A DNA stretch of 64,000 nucleotides from UBA4877 sp002399345 (GTDB taxonomy: Bacteria; Bacillota; Thermoanaerobacteria; Thermoanaerobacterales; UBA4877). Shown in pieces: positions 1 through 9,056 of the stretch. How positions within the stretch are numbered: the stretch's first letter is position 1; every line of letters begins with the position of its first letter. The translations under genes and the position numbers were made by a program. The notes beneath the pieces are model-generated. The model saw nothing but the letters and a program-made list of their open reading frames with translations. It searched no databases and was not told where the DNA came from. The stretch spans positions 62,001 to 126,000 of the forward strand of contig DAIORT010000001.1 in NCBI GenBank assembly GCA_036752905.1, in the 5' to 3' direction.

Positions 1-95
1 GGCGTTATCTTGAAAGGATAGCCGATCATGCCACTAATATATGTAAATGGGTGATATATATTGATAGAGGTACACATGAAGATTTAAACAAATAA
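1..95 (+). CDS. phoU: PhoU phosphate regulator, C-terminal fragment
   Basis: The reading frame from base 3 is open from the window edge and encodes about 30 residues ending in TAA at 93-95. The peptide begins RYLERIADHATNICKWV, which is the typical last helix of PhoU, the dimeric helical-bundle protein that damps Pst phosphate uptake and the PhoR kinase. Only the end is visible, so domain content and operon partners (normally pstB upstream) cannot be checked. A hairpin terminator follows closely, which fits phoU as last gene of a pst operon. Identification rests on this short but characteristic motif. Confidence 0.8.
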   Translation, partial: RYLERIADHATNICKWVIYIDRGTHEDLNK

Positions 96-112
96 TTTAA
101 TATGTATTAGCA

Positions 113-141
113 CAAAAATCCTGCTCCGGCAGGACTTTTTA
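113..141 (+). terminator. Rho-independent terminator after phoU
   Basis: The arms TCCTGC and GCAGGA pair around a TCCG loop and are followed by C then five T. A short A run precedes the stem. It closes the phosphate operon that enters from the left edge. Confidence 0.85.
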
Positions 142-242
142 ATGTTTGCAAATGAACTTAAAATAGCAGTGTCTTTTTCATATAAAGAATATATTTATTT
201 GAGGATGGGCAACATAAAATCGAACATAGATGAGGTGATAAA

Positions 243-926
243 ATGCCGCTGAGTTATATTATTTTAATGATTGTTTCCATTCTCATACTGCTTGGGTTTG
301 CCCATAGGGTTTTAGACAGGCTGGGGCTCTCAGACATGGCAGCACTGGCTTTTATTATAGCCATTATAGTAGGTTCTTTTATTCCCGACGTAAAATTGAC
401 CCATTTATTAAGTATTAACATAGGTGGAGCGATAGTGCCGCTTATATTATCAATATATGTGTTTTTAAAGGCCGACAGCAAAGGTGAGAGGGCACGTTCT
501 GTGTTGGGATTTATGATTTCAGGTATCATTGTGTATCTGTTAGGGATATATCTTCCAGCTGAGCCGGCTTCTATAATAATTGAACCAATTTATGTATATG
601 CTATTGTATGCGGTCTGGTTTCTTATGCAATCGGCAGATCGAGAAAGGCTGCTTTCATTTCAGGCGTAATGGGTATGATAGTTAGTGATTTAATACAATG
701 GAGCTCAAATATGATAAGAGGTATACCGGGCACAATACGTATAGGTGGTGCGGGATTCCTTGATGCAGTGGTAATATCACCTATTATTGCCGTTTTATTA
801 GTAGAACTAATCGGAGAAACAAGAGAAAAGATACAGGGAGGTACATCACAAAATAAGTCACAGGAAACCAAATTTTCGCGGCCCTTTGGGGAGGTTATCC
901 ATAATGATCAAAAAGACAAAAAATAA
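243..926 (+). CDS. DUF1614 family membrane protein
   Basis: A 227-residue polytopic membrane protein with about six or seven hydrophobic segments between residues 5 and 195 and a short charged, probably cytoplasmic, tail. The glycine-rich stretch near residues 163-172 (PGTIRIGGAG) and overall pattern match the DUF1614 family, whose function is unknown. GAGGTG lies seven bases before ATG. Its last 23 bases overlap the start of spoIIP, so the two are probably cotranslated. That suggests a link to sporulation or envelope remodelling, which is inference from context only. Confidence 0.8.
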   Translation: MPLSYIILMIVSILILLGFAHRVLDRLGLSDMAALAFIIAIIVGSFIPDVKLTHLLSINIGGAIVPLILSIYVFLKADSKGERARSVLGFMISGIIVYLLGIYLPAEPASIIIEPIYVYAIVCGLVSYAIGRSRKAAFISGVMGMIVSDLIQWSSNMIRGIPGTIRIGGAGFLDAVVISPIIAVLLVELIGETREKIQGGTSQNKSQETKFSRPFGEVIHNDQKDKK

Positions 927-2007
927 GATTTTGTTTATACTTTTGCTTCTGATATCCTTGGTTAATATCCTTCCTTTTAGCACCTGTGCGGATGAGTGGT
1001 ATGGGGAATCAGAAAAATATTATTCTGTTTATACTAAAGATAAAGATAAGCCTCTGTTTATGACGGCATGGGAAATTGCTATAAATGATGAATATTTAAG
1101 CTCAGATAATAAGCTTTATAAAATAAATAAAATAGATAACAAAAACTATAAGGCTTATGCCAAATATATAAAAGATGTAAAATTACCGGATGTAAATACT
1201 TCAGATAGCATGGAAACGGCCGCACGGCAAGATTTACCGAAGATCGGTTTGCTTTCTACACATAGTGATGAATCTTATCTGCCGACAGATGGTAAAGCAT
1301 CAGTTAATGGCAGGGGAGGTATCTATGATGTTGATAATGCACTTAAGAAAGGGCTGGAAAAAAACGGTATAGATGTGGACGTGGATAGATCGGTATATCT
1401 TCCTCATGATGCTAAAGCTTATTCACGGTCACGAAGTGGTATTTTGAATTTAGCTAAAAATGGATCCAGCATAATATTTGATGTTCATCGTGATGCGGTG
1501 CCACCGGAGGAATATGTACGAAAAATTGACGGTAAAAATGCTTCCGGGATAAGGATAGTCGTGGGCAGAGCTAATCCAAACAGGAAAGCCAATGCTGAAC
1601 TTGCGTATAGATTAAAAGCGACCAGTGATAAATTATATCCGGGAATGGTAAAAGATATATTTTTTGGACATGGAAGTTATAATCAGGATCTGGGACCTAA
1701 TGTATTACTATTGGAGTTTGGTACGCACACAATACATAAAGAACGTGCCGAGGTATCAGCTACAATGTTTTCCAATGTGATTGACCGTTCTCTGTATGGT
1801 GCAAATTCAAAAAATGAAAAAGCTCCCATAAATGTGGTAAAATCTACACCGGGGCAAAAGTCTATTGCTAAAAGGAATATAGTACTATTCATAGTTTTAG
1901 CTGCCGTAGGTGTGACAGGGTTTGTTTTTTTAAGCATGGGTGATAAAGAATGGAAAAGTAAAATTGGAAATTATTTTTCCGGCTACTTTGGGAGATTTAA
2001 AAAATAA
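904..2007 (+). CDS. spoIIP: Stage II sporulation protein P (SpoIIP)
   Basis: SpoIIP is the cell-wall amidase/endopeptidase that, with SpoIID and SpoIIM, thins septal peptidoglycan and drives engulfment of the forespore. The 367-residue product has an N-terminal membrane segment (about residues 7-27), then an amidase-like domain with the family motifs THSDESY, FDVHRDA and LLLEFGTH, whose His and Glu residues are expected zinc ligands and catalytic groups. A second hydrophobic segment near the C-terminus (LFIVLAAVGVTGFVFL) is followed by a basic tail. ATG at 904 has GGGGAGG nine bases upstream; a TTG at 886 lies before that site and is less likely. The start overlaps the DUF1614 gene. Confidence 0.93.
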   Translation: MIKKTKNKILFILLLLISLVNILPFSTCADEWYGESEKYYSVYTKDKDKPLFMTAWEIAINDEYLSSDNKLYKINKIDNKNYKAYAKYIKDVKLPDVNTSDSMETAARQDLPKIGLLSTHSDESYLPTDGKASVNGRGGIYDVDNALKKGLEKNGIDVDVDRSVYLPHDAKAYSRSRSGILNLAKNGSSIIFDVHRDAVPPEEYVRKIDGKNASGIRIVVGRANPNRKANAELAYRLKATSDKLYPGMVKDIFFGHGSYNQDLGPNVLLLEFGTHTIHKERAEVSATMFSNVIDRSLYGANSKNEKAPINVVKSTPGQKSIAKRNIVLFIVLAAVGVTGFVFLSMGDKEWKSKIGNYFSGYFGRFKK

Positions 2008-2023
2008 ATTTATTGAATTAGTT

Positions 2024-2051
2024 ATGCAGGTTTATGCCTGCTCTTTTATTT
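2024..2051 (+). terminator. Probable terminator after spoIIP
   Basis: A short hairpin (GCAGG and CCTGC around TTTATG) is followed by TCTTTTATTTT. The stem is only five to six base pairs, so it may be a weak terminator. Confidence 0.5.
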
Positions 2052-2119
2052 TAATTAAATTTATTATATAATTTAATTTTAAGGATTTGTATATATAAAT
2101 ATATACGGAGGAAATTTTT

Positions 2120-3460
2120 GTGAATACAATAGGCTTAATCATCAAAGGAACCGAGGAAGGCAGTATAGCGCGAAAACTTAATTTTAAAGCTGGAGATAAG
2201 CTGATATCGATTAACAATGTCTTCATCGGCGATATTATAGATTATTTATATAGTTGTGCGGGTGATGTTATAAATGTAATGATTAAAAAAGGCAATGGTA
2301 AGATTCATAGATACAAAATACATAAAAGATATGATAAGACTTTAGGCATATTGTTTGAAGATACTATAACCAACTCGCCTAAAAGATGCGGGAATCATTG
2401 CATTTTCTGCTTTGTAGACCAAATGCCTAAAGGTATGAGGAAAAGTTTGTATATAAAAGATGACGACTATCGATTATCATTTCTTGATGGTAACTTTGTT
2501 ACACTTACTAATTTAAATCAGGATGATCTGAATAGAATAGTCAAATTGCACCTAAGTCCATTATACATATCCGTACATGCAACAGATACGGATCTAAGAA
2601 ATCATTTGATTGGCCGAAAAAAGACGGATCATGATATAATGAAAGAAATTGGGTATCTGGTTGATAATAATATAAAGGTTTATTGCCAGATTGTAATGTG
2701 CCCCGATATAAATGATGGACAAGTACTCGAGAAAACTATATTTGATTTAAGCAAGTTTTATCCAGGCGTTGTATCGTGTGCTGCAGTACCGGTAGGACTT
2801 ACAAAATTCAGAGATAAGCTTACGGATATTGGTTTTTATAATAAAGATTTGGCCAATGAGGTATTAGAATTGATATTTAAATGGAACCGAAAACTAAAAT
2901 TTGATTTAGGTACTAATTTTATATACCCCTCAGACGAATTTTTCTCTCTTGCTGATAATGATATACCGGATGCCACATATTACGAAGGATACCCGCTTAT
3001 AGAAAATGGTGTGGGTATGCTTAGAAAACTTATTGATGAATCCGACCGGTCATGTTTAATAAACAGTGCCAAAGTAACTTTAAGAAAAAAAGTTTGTATT
3101 TTAACTTCAAAATCAGCTTATAAAACCCTTAATACAATAATTAATAAGTACTTTGTTGATAATGGTAATTTAATACTAAAAGTTATCAAAAATGAATTTT
3201 GGGGTGGTAATGTGGATGTTGCAGGGCTTATTACTGCTCATGACATTATCGATCAATTGGATTTTACTGAGAATGATGAAGATTGCAATCATGTTATAAT
3301 TCCTGCAAATATGCTTAAAGAAGATGAAGATTTATTCCTTGATGAAATTACATTAACCCATTTACAAGGGATAATAGGAAAAGAAATAATAAAGTGTAAA
3401 GTCGACGGGGTAGAATTGATAAATACAATTATGGAAGTAGGGATGGGAAGTTATGAATAA
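2120..3460 (+). CDS. PDZ-radical SAM protein, DUF512 family
   Basis: A 446-residue protein with an N-terminal PDZ-like domain (about residues 5-60), a radical SAM core and a C-terminal DUF512 domain. The iron-sulfur ligands are C90, C94 and C97 in the pattern CX3CX2C (CGNHCIFC). Such enzymes use S-adenosylmethionine and a 4Fe-4S cluster for radical chemistry, but the substrate of this family is not known to me. GTG at 2120 is supported by GGAGG eight bases upstream. Its last eight bases overlap der, so it is translationally linked with a ribosome-assembly GTPase, which hints at an RNA or ribosome-related substrate. Family assignment is firm; function is open. Confidence 0.88.
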   Translation: MNTIGLIIKGTEEGSIARKLNFKAGDKLISINNVFIGDIIDYLYSCAGDVINVMIKKGNGKIHRYKIHKRYDKTLGILFEDTITNSPKRCGNHCIFCFVDQMPKGMRKSLYIKDDDYRLSFLDGNFVTLTNLNQDDLNRIVKLHLSPLYISVHATDTDLRNHLIGRKKTDHDIMKEIGYLVDNNIKVYCQIVMCPDINDGQVLEKTIFDLSKFYPGVVSCAAVPVGLTKFRDKLTDIGFYNKDLANEVLELIFKWNRKLKFDLGTNFIYPSDEFFSLADNDIPDATYYEGYPLIENGVGMLRKLIDESDRSCLINSAKVTLRKKVCILTSKSAYKTLNTIINKYFVDNGNLILKVIKNEFWGGNVDVAGLITAHDIIDQLDFTENDEDCNHVIIPANMLKEDEDLFLDEITLTHLQGIIGKEIIKCKVDGVELINTIMEVGMGSYE

Positions 3461-4772
3461 ACCACTTGTTGCTATTGTGGGGCGGCCTAATGTAGGCAAG
3501 TCATCATTATTTAATATCATAACGGGGAAAAGAATATCTATTGTTGATGATTTGCCCGGGGTCACGCGGGATAGGTTATATGCCGAGGCAGAATGGTCCG
3601 GTGTCAATTTTGATATTGTTGATACCGGAGGTATTATAATGAATGAAGGTGACGATTTTTACGGATTAATAAAAAAACAGTCGGAACTGGCTATTGACAC
3701 TGCTGATGTTATTGTATTTGTGGTTGATGGGAGAGAGGGTGTCAATGCAGATGATAGGAATATTTCTGAATTCTTACGAAAATCTAGTAAACCTATAATT
3801 TTGGCATGTAATAAAATAGATGATTATAAGAAGTTCTCAGTGAATACATTAGAATTTTATGAATTAGGCCTGGGTGAACCGATTGCTATATCAGCGACAA
3901 ACAGGATGGGTATTGGAGATCTGCTGGATAAGATAATCAGCTGTTTTAATTATGATAAAGAGCAGTATATTGATGAAAATAAATCGGTTCAAGTGGCTAT
4001 AACCGGCAGACCTAATGTAGGCAAATCAAGCCTATATAATAAAATTATTGGAGAAGAAAGATCAATTGTAAGTAATACACCCGGGACAACAAGAGACTCT
4101 ATTGACAGCAAAGTAAAATTTGGTGAGGATGAATATATTTTTATTGATACCGCTGGGCTAAGGAAAAAAAATCAGGTAAAGGAAGGGGTGGAGAGGTATT
4201 CTGTTATCAGGTCTTTGAATGCTATCAAACGGTCGGATGTAGTGCTAATCTTGATAGACCCCGCAGAAGGGGTAACAGAGCAGGATACTAAGATAGCCGG
4301 TTATGCGCTGGATGAAGGTAAAGGAATCATTATAGTTGTAAATAAATGGGATATCATTAAAAAAGATAACAAATCGATGCGCAATTATGAAACAGAAATA
4401 AGACGAAAACTTAGCTTTATAGATTATGCACCTATAATTTTTGTGTCGGCATTAACAGGACTTAGAGTACAGAATCTTATGGGCCTCATTATAGAAGTTT
4501 ATAAAAACTCGCATTTAAGAATAAAAACAGGTCTTTTAAATGATACGTTAAATGAGATTGTGTCATTAAATCCGCCGCCTTCCGATAAAGGCAAAAGGTT
4601 AAAGATATTCTACATGACACAGGTAGATATAAAACCACCTTTTTTTGCAGTTTTTGTAAATAACAAAGATATTTTTCATTTTTCTTATAAGAGGTATATA
4701 GAGAATAGCCTGAGAAAAGCATTTAGTTTCTTGGGTAATCCAATAAAGTTTGTAATAAAAGAACGTAATTGA
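3453..4772 (+). CDS. der: Ribosome biogenesis GTPase Der (EngA)
   Basis: Der has two tandem GTPase domains and a C-terminal KH-like domain and helps mature the 50S ribosomal subunit. Both P-loops are present as GRPNVGKS (residues 10-17 and about 183-190), with switch regions DLPGVTRD and NTPGTTRD, DTGG/DTAG walker B sites and base-recognition motifs NKID and NKWD. The length of 439 residues is normal. ATG overlaps the end of the radical SAM gene and is preceded by GGGATGGG. A strong terminator follows the stop codon. Confidence 0.97.
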   Translation: MNKPLVAIVGRPNVGKSSLFNIITGKRISIVDDLPGVTRDRLYAEAEWSGVNFDIVDTGGIIMNEGDDFYGLIKKQSELAIDTADVIVFVVDGREGVNADDRNISEFLRKSSKPIILACNKIDDYKKFSVNTLEFYELGLGEPIAISATNRMGIGDLLDKIISCFNYDKEQYIDENKSVQVAITGRPNVGKSSLYNKIIGEERSIVSNTPGTTRDSIDSKVKFGEDEYIFIDTAGLRKKNQVKEGVERYSVIRSLNAIKRSDVVLILIDPAEGVTEQDTKIAGYALDEGKGIIIVVNKWDIIKKDNKSMRNYETEIRRKLSFIDYAPIIFVSALTGLRVQNLMGLIIEVYKNSHLRIKTGLLNDTLNEIVSLNPPPSDKGKRLKIFYMTQVDIKPPFFAVFVNNKDIFHFSYKRYIENSLRKAFSFLGNPIKFVIKERN

Positions 4773-4794
4773 TGACATAATTTCCCAGGAAATA

Positions 4795-4822
4795 AAATTG
4801 GACCCTTCGGGTCCTTTTTTTG
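4795..4822 (+). terminator. Rho-independent terminator after der
   Basis: GGACCC and GGGTCC pair around a TTC loop and are followed by seven T. It ends the radical SAM-der unit and separates it from spoIVA. Confidence 0.9.
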
Positions 4823-4900
4823 TTATAAATTTTTTATAAACTCATATATATATAATGTCTATTGCGGTGTCCAAGTATATCTATGAGGGGAGATGGAATT

Positions 4901-6379
4901 TTGGATTATAATAATATATACCAGAATATAGTAGAAAGGACAAATGGAGATATTTACATTGGCATAGTAGGGCCGGTGAGAACCGGGAAATCTACTTTTA
5001 TAAAAAGATTTATGGAACTTATGGTATTACCAAACATCGATAATAACTATAGAAAGGAAAGAGCAAAAGATGAATTGCCTCAGAGTGGAAATGGCAGGAC
5101 CATTACCACAACTGAGCCCAAATTTGTACCTAATGAAGCAGTGGTAATAAACATGAATGACAACGTGCAAATGAGAATCAGATTAATAGATTGCGTCGGC
5201 TACCTTGTAAAGGGAGCTTTAGGGTATGTTGAAGGTGAAAAACAAAGAATGGTAATGACGCCATGGACTGACAAAGCCGTACCTTTTGAACAGGCAGCTG
5301 AATACGGGACACATAAGGTTATTGAAGATCATTCTACTATCGGCTTGATTGTTACGACCGACGGAACGATCACTGAAATTCCCCGTGAGAATTATATCGA
5401 AGCTGAAGAAAGAGTAGTAAAAGAACTAAATGAGATTAACAAACCTTTCATAATTATATTAAACTCGACCAGGCCACAAGATAAGGAAACCGAAAATCTA
5501 GCCTCGGTTCTTCAGGAAAAGTATCAATCACCGGTCATAGCTATGGATGTAAAGAACATGACTGTTGATGACGTAAATAATATTATCGAGAGCTTGTTAT
5601 ATGAATTTCCAATAAAAGAAATAAAGATGAATTTGCCAAATTGGATTGAGGGTTTGGATGATGATCATTGGATTAAAACCGGAATTATCAATGCGATTAA
5701 GACTTCACTGCCTTCTCTTAATAAGTTAAAGGATATAAAACTCTTCACAACCCAATTTAACGATCTGGAGTATGTAAAGGATATAGAAACTAAAAAAATC
5801 GATATGGGCACCGGAACGGCAGATGTAAAGATTGACACATACTCAGATGTATATTATAAGGTCTTGAGCGAGGTTTCCGGTTTTACTATAGAAGATGATT
5901 CTAAACTGATTTCTTTATTAAAAGAATTATCAAAAGCAAAAAAGGAGTATGATAAGGTTTCAGATGCACTAGAGAATGCTAAAGACAGTGGATATGGGGT
6001 AGTATCACCACAATTAGACGAACTGGTTTTAGAAGAGCCTGAGATAATAAAGCAGGGTGGAAGATTAGGCGTTAAATTAAAAGCAAGCGCCCCATCGCTT
6101 CACATAATCAGGGCCGATATTAAAACAGAAGTGTCCCCAATAATTGGAACAGAAAGGCAGAGTGAAGAATCAATAAAATATTTACTGGATGAATTTGAAA
6201 AAGATCCACAAAAAATATGGGATACAAATATTTTTGGGAAACCGATGTTTGATTTAGTAAAAGACGGACTGCAGAATAAATTATATAAGATGCCGGATGA
6301 TGTACAATTGAAGCTTCAACAGACTATACAGCGCATAGTAAACGAGGGTAGCGGTGGGATACTGTGTATTATAATATAG
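4901..6379 (+). CDS. spoIVA: Spore coat assembly ATPase SpoIVA
   Basis: SpoIVA is the ATP-hydrolysing protein that polymerises on the forespore outer membrane and forms the base of the spore coat. The P-loop GPVRTGKST lies near residues 24-32, with a Walker B-like LIDCVGY and the C-terminal GSGGILCII region that in Bacillus aids localisation. From TTG at 4901, with GGGGAG about nine bases upstream, the product is 492 residues, the same length as I recall for the B. subtilis protein. An ATG at 4883 would add six residues but overlaps the ribosome site. The gene stands alone between a terminator and tRNA-Pro. Confidence 0.95.
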   Translation: MDYNNIYQNIVERTNGDIYIGIVGPVRTGKSTFIKRFMELMVLPNIDNNYRKERAKDELPQSGNGRTITTTEPKFVPNEAVVINMNDNVQMRIRLIDCVGYLVKGALGYVEGEKQRMVMTPWTDKAVPFEQAAEYGTHKVIEDHSTIGLIVTTDGTITEIPRENYIEAEERVVKELNEINKPFIIILNSTRPQDKETENLASVLQEKYQSPVIAMDVKNMTVDDVNNIIESLLYEFPIKEIKMNLPNWIEGLDDDHWIKTGIINAIKTSLPSLNKLKDIKLFTTQFNDLEYVKDIETKKIDMGTGTADVKIDTYSDVYYKVLSEVSGFTIEDDSKLISLLKELSKAKKEYDKVSDALENAKDSGYGVVSPQLDELVLEEPEIIKQGGRLGVKLKASAPSLHIIRADIKTEVSPIIGTERQSEESIKYLLDEFEKDPQKIWDTNIFGKPMFDLVKDGLQNKLYKMPDDVQLKLQQTIQRIVNEGSGGILCIII

Positions 6380-6382
6380 AGC

Positions 6383-6411
6383 TTGCAAAACTGAATTTAA
6401 TATATTATAAT
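6383..6411 (+). promoter_or_regulatory. Sigma-A type promoter for tRNA-Pro
   Basis: TTGCAA at 6383 and TATAAT at 6406 are separated by 17 bases. The predicted start lies about ten bases before the tRNA. Confidence 0.72.
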
Positions 6412-6428
6412 AAAATTGTAAGCAGCGT

Positions 6429-6504
6429 CTGGGTGTAGCGCAGTTGGAAGCGCGCTAGAATGGGGTTCTAGAGGCCGTGGGTTCAAGTCCCACCACTCAG
6501 ACCA
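6429..6504 (+). tRNA. tRNA-Pro (anticodon GGG)
   Basis: All four arms fold. The acceptor CTGGGTG pairs with CACTCAG, the D-stem is GCGC/GCGC, and the anticodon stem CTAGA/TCTAG carries the seven-base loop ATGGGGT with anticodon GGG at 6462-6464. The T-arm is GTGGG-TTCAAGT-CCCAC. The 3' end ACCA is encoded in the DNA. G37 next to the anticodon is usual for proline tRNAs. Confidence 0.96.
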
Positions 6505-6550
6505 TTTTTTACATTTACTAGAAAAAATTTATAAATGAATATTTTAGTTA

Positions 6551-6598
6551 AAAGATAGCTTTATATTTCGGTTTTTAGGAGTAAAGCTATCTTTTTTT
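6551..6598 (+). terminator. Terminator after tRNA-Pro
   Basis: Arms of about twelve bases (AAGATAGCTTTA and its complement) close an 18-base loop and are followed by a T run. The remaining gap up to 6713 holds a promoter and otherwise nothing I recognise. Confidence 0.85.
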
Positions 6599-6649
6599 AG
6601 TATTATAGCATTTGCTTATTTATGTAAGACTATCTAGACGTTTCTATAC

Positions 6650-6677
6650 TTGAAAATTTCTATTAAAAAGGTAAAAT
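6650..6677 (+). promoter_or_regulatory. Possible sigma-A promoter for the division cluster
   Basis: TTGAAA at 6650 and TAAAAT at 6672 are 16 bases apart, about 40 bases before the HlyD-like gene. It could drive the whole cluster down to divIVA. Confidence 0.5.
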
Positions 6678-6713
6678 TAAAGGTATAAAATATTATTAAA
6701 TGGATGATATATT

Positions 6714-7940
6714 ATGAATAACAAAAATGGACCTAATAAACAAAAAAAGAAAACTCGTATACGCGTTGCTTTGTTTCTAGTGGTTATCTATTTAGTTGTC
6801 TTGGCATTTATGTCTTTTAAACCACCATCTATAGCTAAAGTAGTATATGGAAATGTAGCAAGTTATTTTGAAACCCAGGGTATGGTTGTTCGTAATGAAA
6901 AGGTTGTATATTCCTCTAAGAATGGATACATAATTAAAAAACTACAGGAGAATAAGAGGGTTCCCAAGGGCTATAAGGTTGTTCAAATGAGTAACAAAGA
7001 ATCTGTCGGTGACCTCTCTTATCAGTTAGATGCAATAAATGAGAAAATTGATATTGCCGAGAATAAGCAAGCAAACGGTAATGGTTTTACTGATGATATC
7101 AATAAAATAGACAATGATATAAAAGGTTTGCTTAGTGAGATTAAAAAAGATGCTAGAATGGGTACCTTTAACATTACACAGAGGGATATAAATAAATTGT
7201 CTTCTATGTTGGAGAAGAAAAATGCTATAGCATCTGATAATCCGTTTGTAAAAGATAATGTGACAAAAATGGAAAATGAAAAAAAGGATATTGAGGAGTT
7301 AATCCGGAATTCTTATACATATACGAAATCACCGGAGGCAGGTATTGTTTCATTTTATATTGACGGTTATGAAAATATAAACGGAGACAATATTTCTAAT
7401 TATGACGTGTTCAATGAAAAGCCGCAGGATAACTCGTCCAAAGATGAGGGTGACTTTGTTAATGCAGGTGATCCTCTTTTTAAGGTCGTCGATAACTATC
7501 AATGGTATATTTATATAAAGGTTCCCTCTAAAGAACCTGCTCTTAAAAATGGTGAAAATGTAAAACTTAATATTCATGAAAAATCTCTGGATGCAAGAGT
7601 GGTAAAACTAATTAAACAGAATGATGGGCATTGTGCACTGCTGGGTTTGAACCAGCAATACGATGGTTTTGTAAAAGACAGGTTTGTTAAATTAAAAGTA
7701 GTAAAGAATTCTGATGAAGGAATGATGTTGCCATATAAATCGATAATAAATGCAAATGGGAAACGTTATGTATATAAATATGCATCAAACGGAATAAAAA
7801 AGATAGAGGTAAAGGTATTGGCGACTGACGGAGATAAAGCGGTTGTCGATAGCGTTGATAAGTTAGATGGTTTAAAAGTATATGATGAGGTTATTAATGA
7901 TAAAAGTGCGATTTCAAAACATTTAAAAACAAAGGAATGA
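6714..7940 (+). CDS. HlyD-like membrane-anchored protein of the division cluster
   Basis: A 408-residue protein with a basic N-terminus, one membrane anchor (about residues 19-35), a biotinyl/lipoyl-like beta region either side of a coiled coil (about residues 95-190), and beta-barrel segments resembling HlyD or RND adaptor subunits. Such adaptors usually bridge inner and outer membrane exporters, yet no transporter gene is near and the cell type is monoderm. It is followed after four bases by yggS and then by sepF, yggT, ylmH and divIVA, so a role at the division site or in envelope assembly is a reasonable guess. Fold assignment is moderately sure; function is not. Confidence 0.75.
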   Translation: MNNKNGPNKQKKKTRIRVALFLVVIYLVVLAFMSFKPPSIAKVVYGNVASYFETQGMVVRNEKVVYSSKNGYIIKKLQENKRVPKGYKVVQMSNKESVGDLSYQLDAINEKIDIAENKQANGNGFTDDINKIDNDIKGLLSEIKKDARMGTFNITQRDINKLSSMLEKKNAIASDNPFVKDNVTKMENEKKDIEELIRNSYTYTKSPEAGIVSFYIDGYENINGDNISNYDVFNEKPQDNSSKDEGDFVNAGDPLFKVVDNYQWYIYIKVPSKEPALKNGENVKLNIHEKSLDARVVKLIKQNDGHCALLGLNQQYDGFVKDRFVKLKVVKNSDEGMMLPYKSIINANGKRYVYKYASNGIKKIEVKVLATDGDKAVVDSVDKLDGLKVYDEVINDKSAISKHLKTKE

Positions 7941-7944
7941 TTTT

Positions 7945-8625
7945 ATGGACATAAGGGACAATATAGTAAAAATAAAAGAAAACATTGAAAAAACATGTAG
8001 CGTGGCAGGTAGTAATAATAAAGTTAAGCTTATTGCAGTTACAAAATATGTAGATGTGAAAAAGATTAGTGAAGCTGTTTCGTGCGGAGTATCCGATTTA
8101 GGTGAAAATAGGGTTCAGGAATTTTTATCAAAGTTACCTTCTGTTCAAAATGTAAATTGGCATCTGATAGGACATTTGCAGACCAATAAGGTAAAAAAAA
8201 TCGTTGGTAAGGTGGAATTGATTCAGTCGGTAGACAGTATAAAGCTGGCTAAAGAGATTAATAAAAGAGCTTCTGATTTGGACATTATCCAGAATATATT
8301 GCTCGAACTAAAAACCTCCTATGAAGAGACAAAATTTGGTATTAGTATAGACGAATTTGAGGATGTTATAAGCAGCGTATCTGAGTTATCAAATATAAGA
8401 ATTAACGGTATCATGACAATTGCACCCAAAGTGGAGAATGAAGATATGGCCCGGCCGTATTTTAAAAAAGCGCATGATATATTTGAAAAGTATAAAAATG
8501 TAAAACAGCCGAATATTGATTTTAAATATTTGTCAATGGGCATGTCAGGAGATTATAGAGCTGCAATTAAGGAAGGGTCAAACATGGTTAGGGTAGGCAC
8601 CGCAATATTTGGAAAGAGAATTTAA
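7945..8625 (+). CDS. yggS: PLP homeostasis protein YggS/YlmE
   Basis: A 226-residue single-domain alanine-racemase-fold protein that binds pyridoxal phosphate and keeps PLP and amino/keto acid pools in balance; it has no known catalytic turnover. The PLP lysine is in AVTKYVD near residue 33, and the family motifs GENRVQEF, WHLIGHLQTNK and SMGMSGDYRAAI are all visible. It begins four bases after the HlyD-like gene and precedes sepF, the classic ylm order of Firmicutes. Confidence 0.95.
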   Translation: MDIRDNIVKIKENIEKTCSVAGSNNKVKLIAVTKYVDVKKISEAVSCGVSDLGENRVQEFLSKLPSVQNVNWHLIGHLQTNKVKKIVGKVELIQSVDSIKLAKEINKRASDLDIIQNILLELKTSYEETKFGISIDEFEDVISSVSELSNIRINGIMTIAPKVENEDMARPYFKKAHDIFEKYKNVKQPNIDFKYLSMGMSGDYRAAIKEGSNMVRVGTAIFGKRI

Positions 8626-8641
8626 AAGGAGCTGTATCATA

Positions 8642-9034
8642 ATGAATAATATTTTACAGAACTTTATGGACTTTCTTGGCTTTGATGACCCAAATGATCA
8701 GAATGAGGAAATCAGTGAAGAAAAGGATATTGTTGCCAATCCCGATTTTAAGGATAAGGTTGTTGATTTGCACAAATATAGCCATTCGAAAGTTGTTGTA
8801 ATAAATATTAATGAATTTGACAATGTTATGAAGGTATGTGACAATTTAAAAAAGAATAAAATGATACTGATAAATCTAGAGAATATTTCACATGAGGATG
8901 CAAGGAGAGTCCTTGATTTTCTCAGTGGGGCATGTTATGCATTAGATGGCGGTATGCAGAAAGTTGATGCAAATATTTTTGTAATATGTCCAAACAACAT
9001 CGAAATAACCGGTGATTTGAAATCTGATCAATAA
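8642..9034 (+). CDS. sepF: Cell division protein SepF
   Basis: SepF binds the membrane through an N-terminal amphipathic helix and bundles FtsZ at the division ring. The start MNNILQNFMDFLGF fits that helix, followed by an acidic linker and the SepF domain (about residues 40-120) containing the LINLENI and ARRVLDFLSGACYAL motifs. ATG at 8642 has AAAAGGAG ten bases upstream; a longer start at 8609 would overlap yggS and lacks a ribosome site. The length of 130 residues is slightly short but normal for clostridia. Confidence 0.94.
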   Translation: MNNILQNFMDFLGFDDPNDQNEEISEEKDIVANPDFKDKVVDLHKYSHSKVVVININEFDNVMKVCDNLKKNKMILINLENISHEDARRVLDFLSGACYALDGGMQKVDANIFVICPNNIEITGDLKSDQ

Positions 9035-9056
9035 AATAGGACAAGGTGGTGTTCCT

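Noticed and set aside
6427..6503. tRNA-Pro in the register starting GTCTGGG
   Set aside because: That acceptor also pairs but leaves four bases before the D-stem and no ACCA end; the 6429-6504 register fits all rules.
6714..7940. Component of an ABC export system
   Set aside because: No ATPase or permease gene in the neighbourhood.
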